Program-made: the position numbers and the translations under genes | From: CAIZGX01 sp964385405 | GTDB taxonomy: Bacteria > Bacteroidota > Bacteroidia > Flavobacteriales_D > Sanyastnellaceae | NCBI GenBank assembly: GCA_964385405.1 | Contig: CAYLOT010000032.1 | Coordinates: 1 to 13,633 of the forward strand | Direction: 5' to 3' | DNA length: 13,633 bases | Notes under the pieces: model-generated | Told to the model about the DNA's origin: nothing | Database searches by the model: none | What the model saw: the letters and a program-made list of their open reading frames with translations, nothing else | Part shown: piece by piece, positions 1 to 6,974 of the stretch | Layout of the letters: every line of letters begins with the position of its first letter | Numbering within the stretch: the first letter of the stretch is position 1

Positions 1-1265
1 GGAGCACCAATGTTTTCAACTTCACTGAAGGTTCCATCGTCGTTCATTTTCGCGTAGAAGAAATCCATTCCTCCAACTCCCAAATGTCCATCGCTTGAAA
101 AATAAATGGTGTGACTGTCGCTGTGAATGAATGGTGCTTTTTCTTGTCCCTTCGTGTTAATCGAAGTTGGAAGTGGCGTGCACTTGCCCCATGAACCATC
201 TGCTTGCCTCTTCGAAATAAATAAGTCGTGACTAAAATTTCCTGAATTGTCTTTCATACATTCCGGACGAACTGCCGCGAAGATGAGTGTTTGCCCGTCA
301 CCACTTAAAGAAGGTTGAGCCTCCCAACCGTCGGGCGTATTCACTCCTTCACCCAAACTCACCCAGTCGCTCCAGACATAGCCTATGCTGCCGTCGTCTT
401 TGGTAATGCGTTCGAATCGGGTTGAAAACAAATCAATGTTGTTTGCGTTTTTTGCATTTGGATTCGACTTCGCGATAATGAGCTCTTTGTTATCGATTGA
501 CAGCGTTGCTCCTCCGTAAGAGCCGCCCTTGTTGAAAGGCGGAGGAAGAGCAGATCCATTGTCGAATTGTGCATTAATATCGGCTCGCTTGCTCCAGGTA
601 AATTCTTCCACTTCCTTACTTGTGAAATCACCTTTCGCTTGTTTAATGAGTAAACGTGTGAAAAATAAAATTTCCCCATCGGGTGAAATCATGGGAAGGT
701 ATTCATCACTTAGCGTAGAGACTCCTGTTACTTTTTTCGGTTTGAAGACATAGTCTTTGTTTCCGTTGAAGATTTTGTTGTAGGCTTTTACTGAAATTAA
801 TGCCTCTTCCACTTCCTTGTATTTTTTATCGTAATTCGAATTGAATTTCGTGGGATCACTATCGGGAAAACGCAAGAACTTTTCGAAACATACTGTGGCC
901 TCGTCATACTCTTGATTGGCGTAATGCATGGCGCCCAAGAAGTAATACATTTCCGAATGGTACTCTTCGCACTTGGCTTTCAGTTCTGCGTAGAGGCGAA
1001 TGGTTTCTTCAAAACCTGAACCTTGTCTTTTCGCACGCAGGAATTTCATTTCACCCAATTGCAACATGCAGGGCAAGCATTCACCGTCTTGTTCCAAGGC
1101 TTGTTCAAGAAATACAATACGCTCATCGCTTGGGTACTTCTTTCCATCAGCAGCCTTATCTAATAATTTTTGAATGTTCTTCGAAGGTGTGTATTCGCAA
1201 CTTTGAGCATTCATTCTTCCAAATGAACAACAAATTGCGATGAGTATGAATAAACTTTTATTCAT
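1..1265 (-). CDS. TPR-PD40 envelope protein, PorE/OmpA-family-like (3' part beyond the window)
   Basis: Reading from the ATG at 1265 gives 421 codons with no stop before the left edge, so the C-terminus is missing. Residues 1-20 form a signal peptide (MNKSLFILIAICCSFGRMNA). Residues about 45-170 are TPR-like helices, including CLPCMLQLGEMKF and YYFLGAMHYANQEYDEA. From about 185 onward come PD40 (WD40-like propeller) strands: ISPDGEILFF, LSGDGQTLIFA and IYFSSDGHLGVGGMDFF. This order matches Bacteroidota periplasmic or outer-membrane proteins that continue into a carboxypeptidase-regulatory-like domain and an OmpA peptidoglycan-binding domain, as in PorE of the type IX secretion system. That C-terminal part would lie outside the window, so PorE-like is an inference. 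The gene starts 10 bp after ribA stops and probably shares its transcript. No Shine-Dalgarno is obvious. A one-mismatch -7-like CAAATTTG lies just before the ribA stop. Confidence 0.85.
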   Translation of the reverse strand, partial: MNKSLFILIAICCSFGRMNAQSCEYTPSKNIQKLLDKAADGKKYPSDERIVFLEQALEQDGECLPCMLQLGEMKFLRAKRQGSGFEETIRLYAELKAKCEEYHSEMYYFLGAMHYANQEYDEATVCFEKFLRFPDSDPTKFNSNYDKKYKEVEEALISVKAYNKIFNGNKDYVFKPKKVTGVSTLSDEYLPMISPDGEILFFTRLLIKQAKGDFTSKEVEEFTWSKRADINAQFDNGSALPPPFNKGGSYGGATLSIDNKELIIAKSNPNAKNANNIDLFSTRFERITKDDGSIGYVWSDWVSLGEGVNTPDGWEAQPSLSGDGQTLIFAAVRPECMKDNSGNFSHDLFISKRQADGSWGKCTPLPTSINTKGQEKAPFIHSDSHTIYFSSDGHLGVGGMDFFYAKMNDDGTFSEVENIGA

Positions 1266-1275
1266 GTTGAAAGAA

Positions 1276-1848
1276 TCAAATTTGATGTCCCATTTTTTCA
1301 CGTTTGGTATTCAAATATTTTTTATTTGACTCGAATTCTTTACCGTGCAGGGGGACGCGTTCAATGCTTGCAAAACCTATGCCTTCAAGTGCTTCCAATT
1401 TCAGTGGATTGTTCGTAAGCAATTTCACATGCTGAACGCCCAATTCCAAAAGTATTTTTACTGCTTGATCGAAGGTGCGCAAATCGGCATCGAAGCCCAA
1501 TGCATGGTTCGCCTCAATGGTATCCATTCCCTTTTCTTGGAATTGGTAAGCCTTCAACTTATTTACAAGTCCAATACCTCTTCCTTCTTGACGCAAGTAA
1601 ATGAGAACACCCTTTTGTTCTCCGCATTGTTTAAGCGCCGCGTGCAGCTGATCTCCGCAATCGCATTTGCGAGAACCGAAGACATCGCCTGTCATACATT
1701 CTGAATGAATTCTTACAACTACCGGTTTCGATAAATCGCATGCAGGATGAACCAACGCCAAGTTTGGAAGTTCAGCATTGCCGCTATCGAACGCCTTTAT
1801 TTCAAAGTCGCCGTATTGGGTAGGAAGAAAAGTTGATACAAGCTCCAC
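1276..1848 (-). CDS. ribA: GTP cyclohydrolase II (stand-alone RibA)
   Basis: This enzyme opens the riboflavin pathway, converting GTP to 2,5-diamino-6-ribosylamino-pyrimidinone 5'-phosphate, formate and pyrophosphate. At 190 residues it has the length of stand-alone RibA rather than the RibBA fusion. The zinc ligands are C51, C62 and C64 (HSECMTGDVFGSRKCDCG). The GTP-binding segment YLRQEGRGIGL covers 84-94. The catalytic Asp/Arg pair is D122 and R124 (FDADLRTFD). LLTNNPLK (143-150) and the C-terminal EKMGH are typical. The start is GTG: an in-frame TAA lies five codons upstream and no ATG intervenes. That GTG is inside the 3' arm of a 14-bp hairpin (see 1845-1881), and a TAnnTTTG -7 element lies 22 nt upstream. 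The MFS gene ends 43 bp upstream, and the TPR-PD40 gene follows 10 bp downstream. The other rib genes are not in this window. Confidence 0.96.
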   Translation of the reverse strand: MELVSTFLPTQYGDFEIKAFDSGNAELPNLALVHPACDLSKPVVVRIHSECMTGDVFGSRKCDCGDQLHAALKQCGEQKGVLIYLRQEGRGIGLVNKLKAYQFQEKGMDTIEANHALGFDADLRTFDQAVKILLELGVQHVKLLTNNPLKLEALEGIGFASIERVPLHGKEFESNKKYLNTKREKMGHQI

Positions 1849-1881
1849 TATCGTTTTGAATTAGAACTTCAAAGATAGTGG
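1845..1881 (-). promoter_or_regulatory. Hairpin/dyad over the ribA -7 element and GTG start codon
   Basis: On the plus strand, 1845-1852 (CCACTATC) plus 1855-1860 (TTTGAA) pair with the contiguous 1868-1881 (TTCAAAGATAGTGG). This gives 14 base pairs, one 2-nt bulge (1853-1854) and a 7-nt loop. The ribA start codon (1846-1848) is in one arm, and the candidate -7 element (1870-1877) lies within the other. No T-tract follows, so it does not look like an intrinsic terminator. It could be an RNA hairpin that hides the ribA start in read-through transcripts from the MFS gene, or a DNA operator. Confidence 0.55.
1870..1877 (-). promoter_or_regulatory. Candidate ribA -7 element (TATCTTTG)
   Basis: TATCTTTG on the minus strand matches the Bacteroidota consensus TAnnTTTG exactly. 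It lies in the MFS-ribA gap, 21 nt before the GTG. I see no good TTTG at the expected -33 spacing, so this is half a promoter by sequence alone. Confidence 0.5.
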
Positions 1882-1891
1882 TGAATGGGCA

Positions 1892-3235
1892 TTAATTGCT
1901 TTTCGCAGGCAACAAGAAACAAGACAATCCTCCAAGAATTAAACTTGTTCCAGCAAGTACCATTGTAAAAATTATTTGATCACCAAAAAGGGTTTTGTAA
2001 GCCCAATTGATACCCCCTAATGCTGCTACTATTTGAGGTATAACAATGAACATATTGAAAATCCCCATGGAAACACCCATCTTCTCTGGTCGAACAGAGC
2101 TTGAAAGAATAGCATAAGGCATGGACAGGATACTTCCCCAGGCTATTCCAACTAGAGCAAAACTTAGGTTCATGATACTCGCGAACTCTTTATTCGCGCT
2201 GAACAAAAGAAGAAATCCTATACCCCCAGCAACCAACGAAGCAAAGTGAATCATTCTTCTATTCACTCCTTTTTTCGCCGTGTATAGCGTAAGAACCAAG
2301 GCGAAAACCATGGAACTAAGTCCGTACATACCCATTGAACTTCCAACTAGATTCGCGGCATCGTTGTATGACGCAAAGGTAACTTCGAAGTTTGCAGATC
2401 CCTTTTCTGGCATTGGTGCGTTGTACACATGTTCTGTCAAAGCTGGCACAGCGAAAGACCACATTGTAAAGAAAGCAAACCAACTGAAGAACTGAACTAG
2501 TCCTAGCTTCCACATAACGGAAGGCATATAAGTAAAGTTCTTTCCTATTTCTATTAATCCGTTTACAAATCCTTTTGTTTCTTCACGCTCCTTTCTGAAA
2601 GCCTCCATGTCTGCTGGCGCATCCTCCTTCGTGGTAAAGACAGTCCATAAAATGGACGTCATGAAAACGAGCGCCCCAATTGCGAAGCCCCAAATCACAG
2701 AAGACGGCACATGCCCTTCTTCTGCTGTATTCGAGAAACCAAGAAAACTTAAAAACCAGGGAAGGTTGCTCGCTATCCAAGTTCCGATACCTATGATTAA
2801 TGTTTGAACTACGAAACCATAGGAGCGCTGATTTTCTGGAAGCTTATCCGCAACCAATGCTCGAAACGGTTCCATGGAAATATTTATGGAAGCATCCATT
2901 ACCCACAAGAATCCCGCTGCAATCATAAGCGTTGGCGAATAAGGCACAAAAAATAACGCAATAGAACTTAGAACAGCACCTATCAAAAAATAAGGCCTCC
3001 GTCTTCCCAATCTTGGATGCCAGGTGCGATCACTTAAAAAGCCGATAATGGGTTGAACAATGAGTCCTGTTAACGGTGCTGCCACCCATAACATGGGTAT
3101 GCTGTCTTCCGACGCGCCGAGCGCTTGAAAAATGCGCGACATAAATCCACCTTGAAGTGCAAATCCAAATTGAATTCCCATGAACCCAAAACTCATGTTC
3201 CAGATTTGCCAAAAACTTAATCGTTGCTTATTCAT
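1892..3235 (-). CDS. MFS transporter, SLC45/GPH sugar-transporter-like
   Basis: This is a polytopic inner-membrane transporter of 447 residues with about 12 hydrophobic segments. Its N-terminal half carries the MFS motif-A-like loop GFLSDRTWHPRLGRRRP (residues 65-81). MSFGFMGIQFGFALQGG near the N-terminus and SMEPFRALVADKLP after the fourth or fifth segment resemble the sucrose/maltose-type SLC45 and GPH transporters found in many Bacteroidota. The substrate cannot be read from the sequence, and no glycosidase or phosphorylase gene is nearby to suggest one. I chose the ATG at 3235 (MNKQRLSFWQIW) rather than one 11 codons upstream. It is preceded by CAGGT, one of the few SD-like sequences here, and the upstream extension (MYFVHFLYLAG) is not typical of the family. 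The gene begins 52 bp after rnz ends and ends 43 bp before ribA. Confidence 0.87.
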   Translation of the reverse strand: MNKQRLSFWQIWNMSFGFMGIQFGFALQGGFMSRIFQALGASEDSIPMLWVAAPLTGLIVQPIIGFLSDRTWHPRLGRRRPYFLIGAVLSSIALFFVPYSPTLMIAAGFLWVMDASINISMEPFRALVADKLPENQRSYGFVVQTLIIGIGTWIASNLPWFLSFLGFSNTAEEGHVPSSVIWGFAIGALVFMTSILWTVFTTKEDAPADMEAFRKEREETKGFVNGLIEIGKNFTYMPSVMWKLGLVQFFSWFAFFTMWSFAVPALTEHVYNAPMPEKGSANFEVTFASYNDAANLVGSSMGMYGLSSMVFALVLTLYTAKKGVNRRMIHFASLVAGGIGFLLLFSANKEFASIMNLSFALVGIAWGSILSMPYAILSSSVRPEKMGVSMGIFNMFIVIPQIVAALGGINWAYKTLFGDQIIFTMVLAGTSLILGGLSCFLLPAKSN

Positions 3236-3252
3236 ACCTGCAAGATATAGAA

Positions 3253-3269
3253 AGTGTACGAAATACACT
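3253..3269. promoter_or_regulatory. Short inverted repeat in the rnz-MFS gap
   Basis: AGTGTA-CGAAA-TACACT is a perfect 6-bp inverted repeat with a 5-nt spacer, centred about 26 bp upstream of the chosen MFS start. It could be an operator or a small hairpin. At this length chance is possible, and there is no T-tract. Confidence 0.25.
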
Positions 3270-3287
3270 CACTCGCAGAAAAGATTT

Positions 3288-4196
3288 TTACAGTTCGAAA
3301 ACAACCCCTTCGTTGGCAACCTCTGTATTGGGAAATACAGTCATAGCCTCTAACTTGAAGATCTCATCTTCGCTATATCTGCTGCTATAATGTCCTACAA
3401 CCAATTTCTTCGCATTCGCCATTTTCGCAATTGTAGCCGCTTGAATTGTTGTAGAGTGGAAGGTCTTTTTCGCGCGTTCTGTGTCTTCTGCTAGAAACGT
3501 GGTTTCGTGATAGACTAAATCTGAATTTAGAATGAATGGCACTATTCGTTCATCATAAGCCGTATCAGAGCAATAGGCGTATCTGCGAATTGGTGTGGAG
3601 GGACTTGTTACCTTTCCAAATGGAATTGTTTCATTTTCGCGTTCAACATCTATTCCCTTCTTCAACAATAATATTTCAGATGGTTGAAGTTTGAATTCAA
3701 TAATGGCCCACTTCTCAACGTTTAATTTACGTTCTTTTTCCTCGAAAACAAATCCGGTGCAAGGCACCCTGTGCTTCAACGGAAAAGAAAAAACACGCAC
3801 AGTATCATCTTCAAAAATGAGTTGCTTTTCTTTGTCTTGTGTTTCAACAAAATTCAATTCGTATTCAAAATACGAATCAGAAACTTTGAATTGAAGCCGA
3901 ATGACTTCTTCCAAACCTGGAGGACCATAAATTGTCAATGGGGTTTTCCTTCCCAATAAATTATAGGTGCTCAGCAATCCAATCAAACCAAAGAAATGAT
4001 CACCATGGAGATGCGAAATAAAGATAGCTTGGATACGCTGCATCTTCACCTTGAATTTCCGCAATTGCATCTGTGTTCCTTCCCCACAGTCTATCAAAAA
4101 ATATTTGTCGTGCACATTCACCACCTGCGCCGTAGGCTTGTGTCGCGAGGTTGGCGTTGCGGCGCCACATCCGAGTATGGTTACTTGAAACTGCAT
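3288..4196 (-). CDS. rnz: Ribonuclease Z (tRNA 3'-processing endonuclease)
   Basis: RNase Z is a zinc-dependent metallo-beta-lactamase-fold endonuclease that removes the 3' trailer from tRNA precursors. The 302-residue length is typical of the short RNase Z form. The metal ligands are all present: HLHGDH at 62-67, H142 in PLKHRVPCTGF, D211 in YCSDTAYDE and H269 in VVGHYSSRY. The HST motif is at 247-249. The N-terminus (VTILGCGAATPT) is where the family begins, so the ATG at 4196 is well supported; the next in-frame Met lies within the fold. The seven bases before that ATG are the U-tract of the upstream terminator, so there is no Shine-Dalgarno and I see no convincing promoter in the 60-bp gap. 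It belongs with the tRNA-maturation genes sua5 and cca in this window, and sits downstream of the pyrR-pyrB-STAS block. Confidence 0.97.
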   Translation of the reverse strand: MQFQVTILGCGAATPTSRHKPTAQVVNVHDKYFLIDCGEGTQMQLRKFKVKMQRIQAIFISHLHGDHFFGLIGLLSTYNLLGRKTPLTIYGPPGLEEVIRLQFKVSDSYFEYELNFVETQDKEKQLIFEDDTVRVFSFPLKHRVPCTGFVFEEKERKLNVEKWAIIEFKLQPSEILLLKKGIDVERENETIPFGKVTSPSTPIRRYAYCSDTAYDERIVPFILNSDLVYHETTFLAEDTERAKKTFHSTTIQAATIAKMANAKKLVVGHYSSRYSEDEIFKLEAMTVFPNTEVANEGVVFEL

Positions 4197-4234
4197 AAAA
4201 AAAGAAAACCGTCTCGTGTGAGACGAGACGGTTT
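4197..4234 (-). terminator. Intrinsic terminator after the type A T9SS gene, abutting the rnz start
   Basis: A perfect 12-bp stem (4206-4217 with 4223-4234, AAACCGTCTCGT/ACGAGACGGTTT) closes a 5-nt loop. On the minus strand it is followed by TTTTCTTTTTTT, counting the last three T of the stem. This is a textbook rho-independent terminator for transcripts arriving from the T9SS gene, whose stop is 22 bp upstream of the stem. The last T of the tract is immediately followed by the rnz ATG. Confidence 0.9.
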
Positions 4235-4256
4235 CAAAGGTCGTGAATAATTTCGA

Positions 4257-5057
4257 TTAGTGTTGAACTTGAATCAACTTCTCTGCAACATTCTTTCCTG
4301 AAACAAGACGAGCCACGTAGTTTCCTACAGGAAGGTTCGAAGTGTTCAAACGGTAAGTGTTCGCACCTGGAGTTGTCATTGTTTTCTCAGAGAAAACCAA
4401 TTGACCCATCGTGTTGTAAACAGAGACTTCAGCCTGCTCGTTAGAACCCATTGGGAAAGTAACCAAAGTGAATTCGTTTGCTGGGTTCGGAGAAACTCTA
4501 ACTACGTCATTGAAAGAAACCTCCTCTGTAACGCTATTTCCAGAAAAGTCAAGAGTATATCCTGTAAATTCATACGGTACATCACCCAAAAGAAGTAGGT
4601 TTGCAGTTACTGCGATCTTTACAGGATAGATTCCTGTTTGATTTGGAGTTCCTGTAATATCACCGCAATAAGCAGAACCTGCACCGAACAAACATGGATC
4701 TGCGTACTCGCCGTTGTTGTTACAAGAGATCGAAAGACCTAATCCTGACAAATCAGCCCACGTGGTATCAACGTCAGACACGATCCCGTAAAACACGGCA
4801 TCCAAGTGAATTGAATTAATTGAAATAAATGCTGGATAAGTTGGGTCTATATCGGCAGCTGTTGTTGGGGTTCTTACATAAAGAACATCCGCGTATGGTT
4901 GCCCCTGCAGTCCAGGAGCAAAGTTCTCTCCTATTGTTGGATTTGGACTAACACCAAACGTTTGACCAGCCCAATCATAATCGGCCGAATTACACTGCGC
5001 AACTGTAGAATGAGAAAAAGCTACAAGAGCAAAAATTGAAAGTAATAGTTTATTCAT
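4257..5057 (-). CDS. Secreted protein with type A T9SS C-terminal sorting domain
   Basis: The 266-residue product is predicted to be exported by Sec and then by the type IX system. Residues 1-20 are a signal peptide (MNKLLLSIFALVAFSHSTVA) with mature Q21. The body includes a stretch around 103-150 with three cysteines (C112, C122, C131) and the GTPNQTGIYPVKIAV pattern of Bacteroidota Ig-like modules. Residues about 184-266 form the type A sorting domain: VRVSPNPANEFTLVTF, then VYNTMGQLV, then LPVGNYVARLVSG and a final KLIQVQH. I chose the ATG at 5057 because the signal peptide starts there; an upstream start would add 19 unrelated residues overlapping the STAS gene. The gene starts 7 bp after the STAS stop, so it is probably cotranscribed with it, and it ends at a strong terminator. 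The mature function is unknown; a surface or adhesive role is a guess. Confidence 0.88.
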   Translation of the reverse strand: MNKLLLSIFALVAFSHSTVAQCNSADYDWAGQTFGVSPNPTIGENFAPGLQGQPYADVLYVRTPTTAADIDPTYPAFISINSIHLDAVFYGIVSDVDTTWADLSGLGLSISCNNNGEYADPCLFGAGSAYCGDITGTPNQTGIYPVKIAVTANLLLLGDVPYEFTGYTLDFSGNSVTEEVSFNDVVRVSPNPANEFTLVTFPMGSNEQAEVSVYNTMGQLVFSEKTMTTPGANTYRLNTSNLPVGNYVARLVSGKNVAEKLIQVQH

Positions 5058-5064
5058 ATAGGGT

Positions 5065-5427
5065 TTAGATTTCACGTTCAAGTTCTTCCATATACACCAA
5101 ATCAATGGCCTCACTTAGAGTTGGGGTAATCTTAAATACCGAATCAAGCTGTGAGATGGAAATTAATTTTTTAACTGTTTCTTGTAATCCACAAACTACA
5201 AATGAACCATTTGCCTCCTTGCAGAGACGATGACTAACTAACAGTGCTGTAAGTCCTGAAGAGTCTATATACTTCGTAAATGAAAGATCGACAATAATAT
5301 TCTTGTTATTTGCCTTGTTCAAAAGCGTAACCTCCGTCTTGAGATCAGGTGCGCATATAGCATCGAGTTTCTCCACACTAGAAGTCACAACTACCAATTT
5401 ATCTTTATGACTAGAAGTAAAATTCAT
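5065..5427 (-). CDS. STAS-domain protein (anti-sigma factor antagonist-like)
   Basis: This is a single STAS domain of 120 residues, the fold of SpoIIAA and RsbV. Family members bind a serine kinase/anti-sigma factor and are switched by phosphorylation. The diagnostic loop YIDSSGLTALL (53-63) has D55 followed by S56, which aligns with the phosphorylated Ser58 of SpoIIAA and Ser56 of RsbV. Later segments (FVVCGLQETVKKLI and LDSVFKI) also match the fold. No partner kinase, phosphatase or alternative sigma factor lies in the window, so its partner is unknown. The gene has its own promoter in the 61-bp gap after pyrB (5443-5473). It ends 7 bp before the T9SS gene. In other Flavobacteriales I recall STAS-domain genes sitting beside rnz and pyrB, so the position may be conserved; this is from memory. 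Confidence 0.9.
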   Translation of the reverse strand: MNFTSSHKDKLVVVTSSVEKLDAICAPDLKTEVTLLNKANNKNIIVDLSFTKYIDSSGLTALLVSHRLCKEANGSFVVCGLQETVKKLISISQLDSVFKITPTLSEAIDLVYMEELEREI

Positions 5428-5442
5428 TTATACCGATTTCAT

Positions 5443-5473
5443 CAAATTTAAGTAAATTCAAGAACAAAGCAAA
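5443..5473 (-). promoter_or_regulatory. Promoter of the STAS gene (Bacteroidota -33/-7 type)
   Basis: On the minus strand TTTG (5470-5473) is followed by a 19-bp spacer and TAAATTTG (5443-5450), matching the Bacteroidota consensus TTTG...TAnnTTTG in both boxes and in spacing. The expected transcript start is about 5439, giving a leader of about 12 nt before the STAS ATG at 5427. The -33 box is the end of an 8-T run behind pyrB. Confidence 0.65.
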
Positions 5474-5488
5474 AAAAAGCGTCGAAAA

Positions 5489-6427
5489 TCAACCGACTCT
5501 CTTTATCCCTTGCGCAAGTAGAAAGATAGTTGCCATTCGAATAGCAACACCATTCTCGACTTGATTTAGGATAATACTGTTGTTGCCATCTGCAACTTCG
5601 CTAGAAATTTCCACCCCTCTGTTGATAGGACCCGGGTGCATGATCACGATTTCCCTACCCAAGGAGTTCAAACGATCTTGGGTTAGACCGAACAATTCTG
5701 AATATTCTCGAAGACTTGGAAAATATGGTATTCCCGCGTCTTGTCTCTCTAATTGAATACGCAACATATTAGCAACATCGCACCACTCCAAAGCACGTTG
5801 AAGATTGTTTTCTACTTTAACTCCTAACGCCTCAATATGCTTCGGGATTAACGTTGTTGGTCCGCACACCATGACTTCAGCACCCAACTTCTGAAGGCAA
5901 TAGATGTTACTCAAGGCAACGCGACTGTGGGTAATATCTCCAACAATCACCACTTTCTTACCTTTGACTTCACCTAATTTTTCTCTGATTGAAAATGCAT
6001 CTAGTAATCCTTGTGTTGGATGCTCGTGCGTTCCGTCACCTGCGTTTACAACGACTGTGTTGGTTCTTTCGGCAAGAAATTGACAAGCACCTGGGGATGC
6101 ATGTCGCATAACCACCATGTCTACCTTCATTGCCAAGATATTATTCACTGTATCGATGAGTGTTTCACCCTTCTTCACTGAAGATGTTGAGGCAGAAAAA
6201 TTCACTACATCAGCTCCCAACCTCTTCTCGGCCAACTCGAAACTTAAGCGCGTACGTGTTGAATTTTCAAAAAACAAATTTGCTACCGTAATATCTCTTA
6301 AAGAAGGAACTTTCTTGATAGGTCTATTTAATACTTCTTTGAACTCATCTGCTTGCGAAAAAATCAAGTCAATGTCCGCTTTTTTCAGCGGCTCAATGGC
6401 AATGAGGTGTTTGGTGCTCAGCTTCAT
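5489..6427 (-). CDS. pyrB: Aspartate carbamoyltransferase catalytic subunit
   Basis: PyrB condenses carbamoyl phosphate and aspartate to N-carbamoyl-aspartate, the committed step of pyrimidine synthesis. The 312 residues match the usual catalytic chain. The carbamoyl-phosphate motif FFENSTRTRLSFE spans 52-64 (STRTR 56-60). The catalytic-loop lysine is in SSVKKGET (82-89). HPTQGLLD (136-143) and HPGPINRG (264-271) are intact. The ATG at 6427 starts one base after the pyrR TGA, so the two are translationally linked. No pyrI regulatory chain is present here, consistent with many Bacteroidota that have PyrR-linked PyrB. After the stop come only a 4-bp GTCG/CGAC pairing and a T8 run, which is not a convincing terminator; some read-through into the STAS gene is likely. 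Confidence 0.97.
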   Translation of the reverse strand: MKLSTKHLIAIEPLKKADIDLIFSQADEFKEVLNRPIKKVPSLRDITVANLFFENSTRTRLSFELAEKRLGADVVNFSASTSSVKKGETLIDTVNNILAMKVDMVVMRHASPGACQFLAERTNTVVVNAGDGTHEHPTQGLLDAFSIREKLGEVKGKKVVIVGDITHSRVALSNIYCLQKLGAEVMVCGPTTLIPKHIEALGVKVENNLQRALEWCDVANMLRIQLERQDAGIPYFPSLREYSELFGLTQDRLNSLGREIVIMHPGPINRGVEISSEVADGNNSIILNQVENGVAIRMATIFLLAQGIKRVG

Positions 6428-6428
6428 T

Positions 6429-6968
6429 TCAGTCGTTCAAAAAAATTACATAATCTTCCTTTTCTCCATCACTCTTCCACATGACTCTCACTCGTTGGTT
6501 ATCGAAACTCTCCACTTCCTTACCCACATATGTTGCTTCAATTGGAACCTCCCTCCCTTTCTTACGATCGATAAGTACAAGCAATTCCACCGACTTCGGT
6601 CTTCCATACTCCATTAGACCTTCCATACCTGCGCGAATGGTTCTACCTGTGTACAACACATCGTCAATCAGCACCACATTCTTCCCTTCCACACTGTGCT
6701 TCATATCTGTTGACTTTGCCAAAAGTGGTTTATCATGAATACGAAAATCGTCACGGTAAAAAGTCGGATCTACAATTCCCCACTTCACATGGTGACCTGA
6801 TTTCGCTAATTCTTCTACAATACGCTCAGTAAAAAACACACCACGCGGCTGAAGTCCTATGAGAATGGTTGAAGAAAAGTCTTTGTGATTTTCGATTAAT
6901 TGACGACATAACCTTTGAATGATCATATTCAGCAGTCCGCTATTGATCAAGGTAATTTTCTTTGCCAT
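6429..6968 (-). CDS. pyrR: PyrR: pyr operon regulator / uracil phosphoribosyltransferase
   Basis: PyrR proteins have a type I phosphoribosyltransferase fold that makes UMP from uracil and PRPP. In Firmicutes they also bind pyr mRNA leaders to promote attenuation. The 179 residues match the family. The PRPP-binding motif VVLIDDVLYTGRTIRA is at 98-113, and GLQPRGVFFTERI (38-50) and DPTFYRDDF (67-75) are typical. I chose the ATG at 6968 (MAKKITLINSGLLNMII); the longer reading would add 16 residues overlapping the divergent promoter and the sua5 start. A TATATTTG -7 element lies only 6 nt upstream of the ATG, so the mRNA should be nearly leaderless. There is no leader upstream and only 1 bp before pyrB, so no PyrR-type attenuator fits in this locus. 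UPRTase activity is the safer call; RNA regulation is unproven. Confidence 0.95.
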   Translation of the reverse strand: MAKKITLINSGLLNMIIQRLCRQLIENHKDFSSTILIGLQPRGVFFTERIVEELAKSGHHVKWGIVDPTFYRDDFRIHDKPLLAKSTDMKHSVEGKNVVLIDDVLYTGRTIRAGMEGLMEYGRPKSVELLVLIDRKKGREVPIEATYVGKEVESFDNQRVRVMWKSDGEKEDYVIFLND

Positions 6969-6974
6969 CGAATG

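Noticed and set aside
1345..1704. 119-codon plus-strand open frame
   Set aside because: It lies entirely antisense within ribA, whose active-site motifs are intact; no independent support.
3996..4250. 84-codon plus-strand open frame running over the terminator
   Set aside because: It is antisense to the rnz metal-binding region and continues through the terminator hairpin; the Arg-rich tail is that hairpin read as codons.
5058..5114. 19-residue N-terminal extension of the type A T9SS protein
   Set aside because: It would overlap the STAS gene and place non-hydrophobic residues before a clear signal peptide beginning at the ATG at 5057.
5465..5492. Possible terminator after pyrB (T8 run after GTCG...CGAC)
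   Set aside because: Only 4 bp of stem can form with a 9-nt loop; the T run more plausibly supplies the -33 box of the STAS promoter.
6117..6617. 166-codon plus-strand open frame across the pyrB/pyrR junction
   Set aside because: It is antisense to two certain genes, has no recognisable domain or start signal, and its composition follows from the opposite coding strand.
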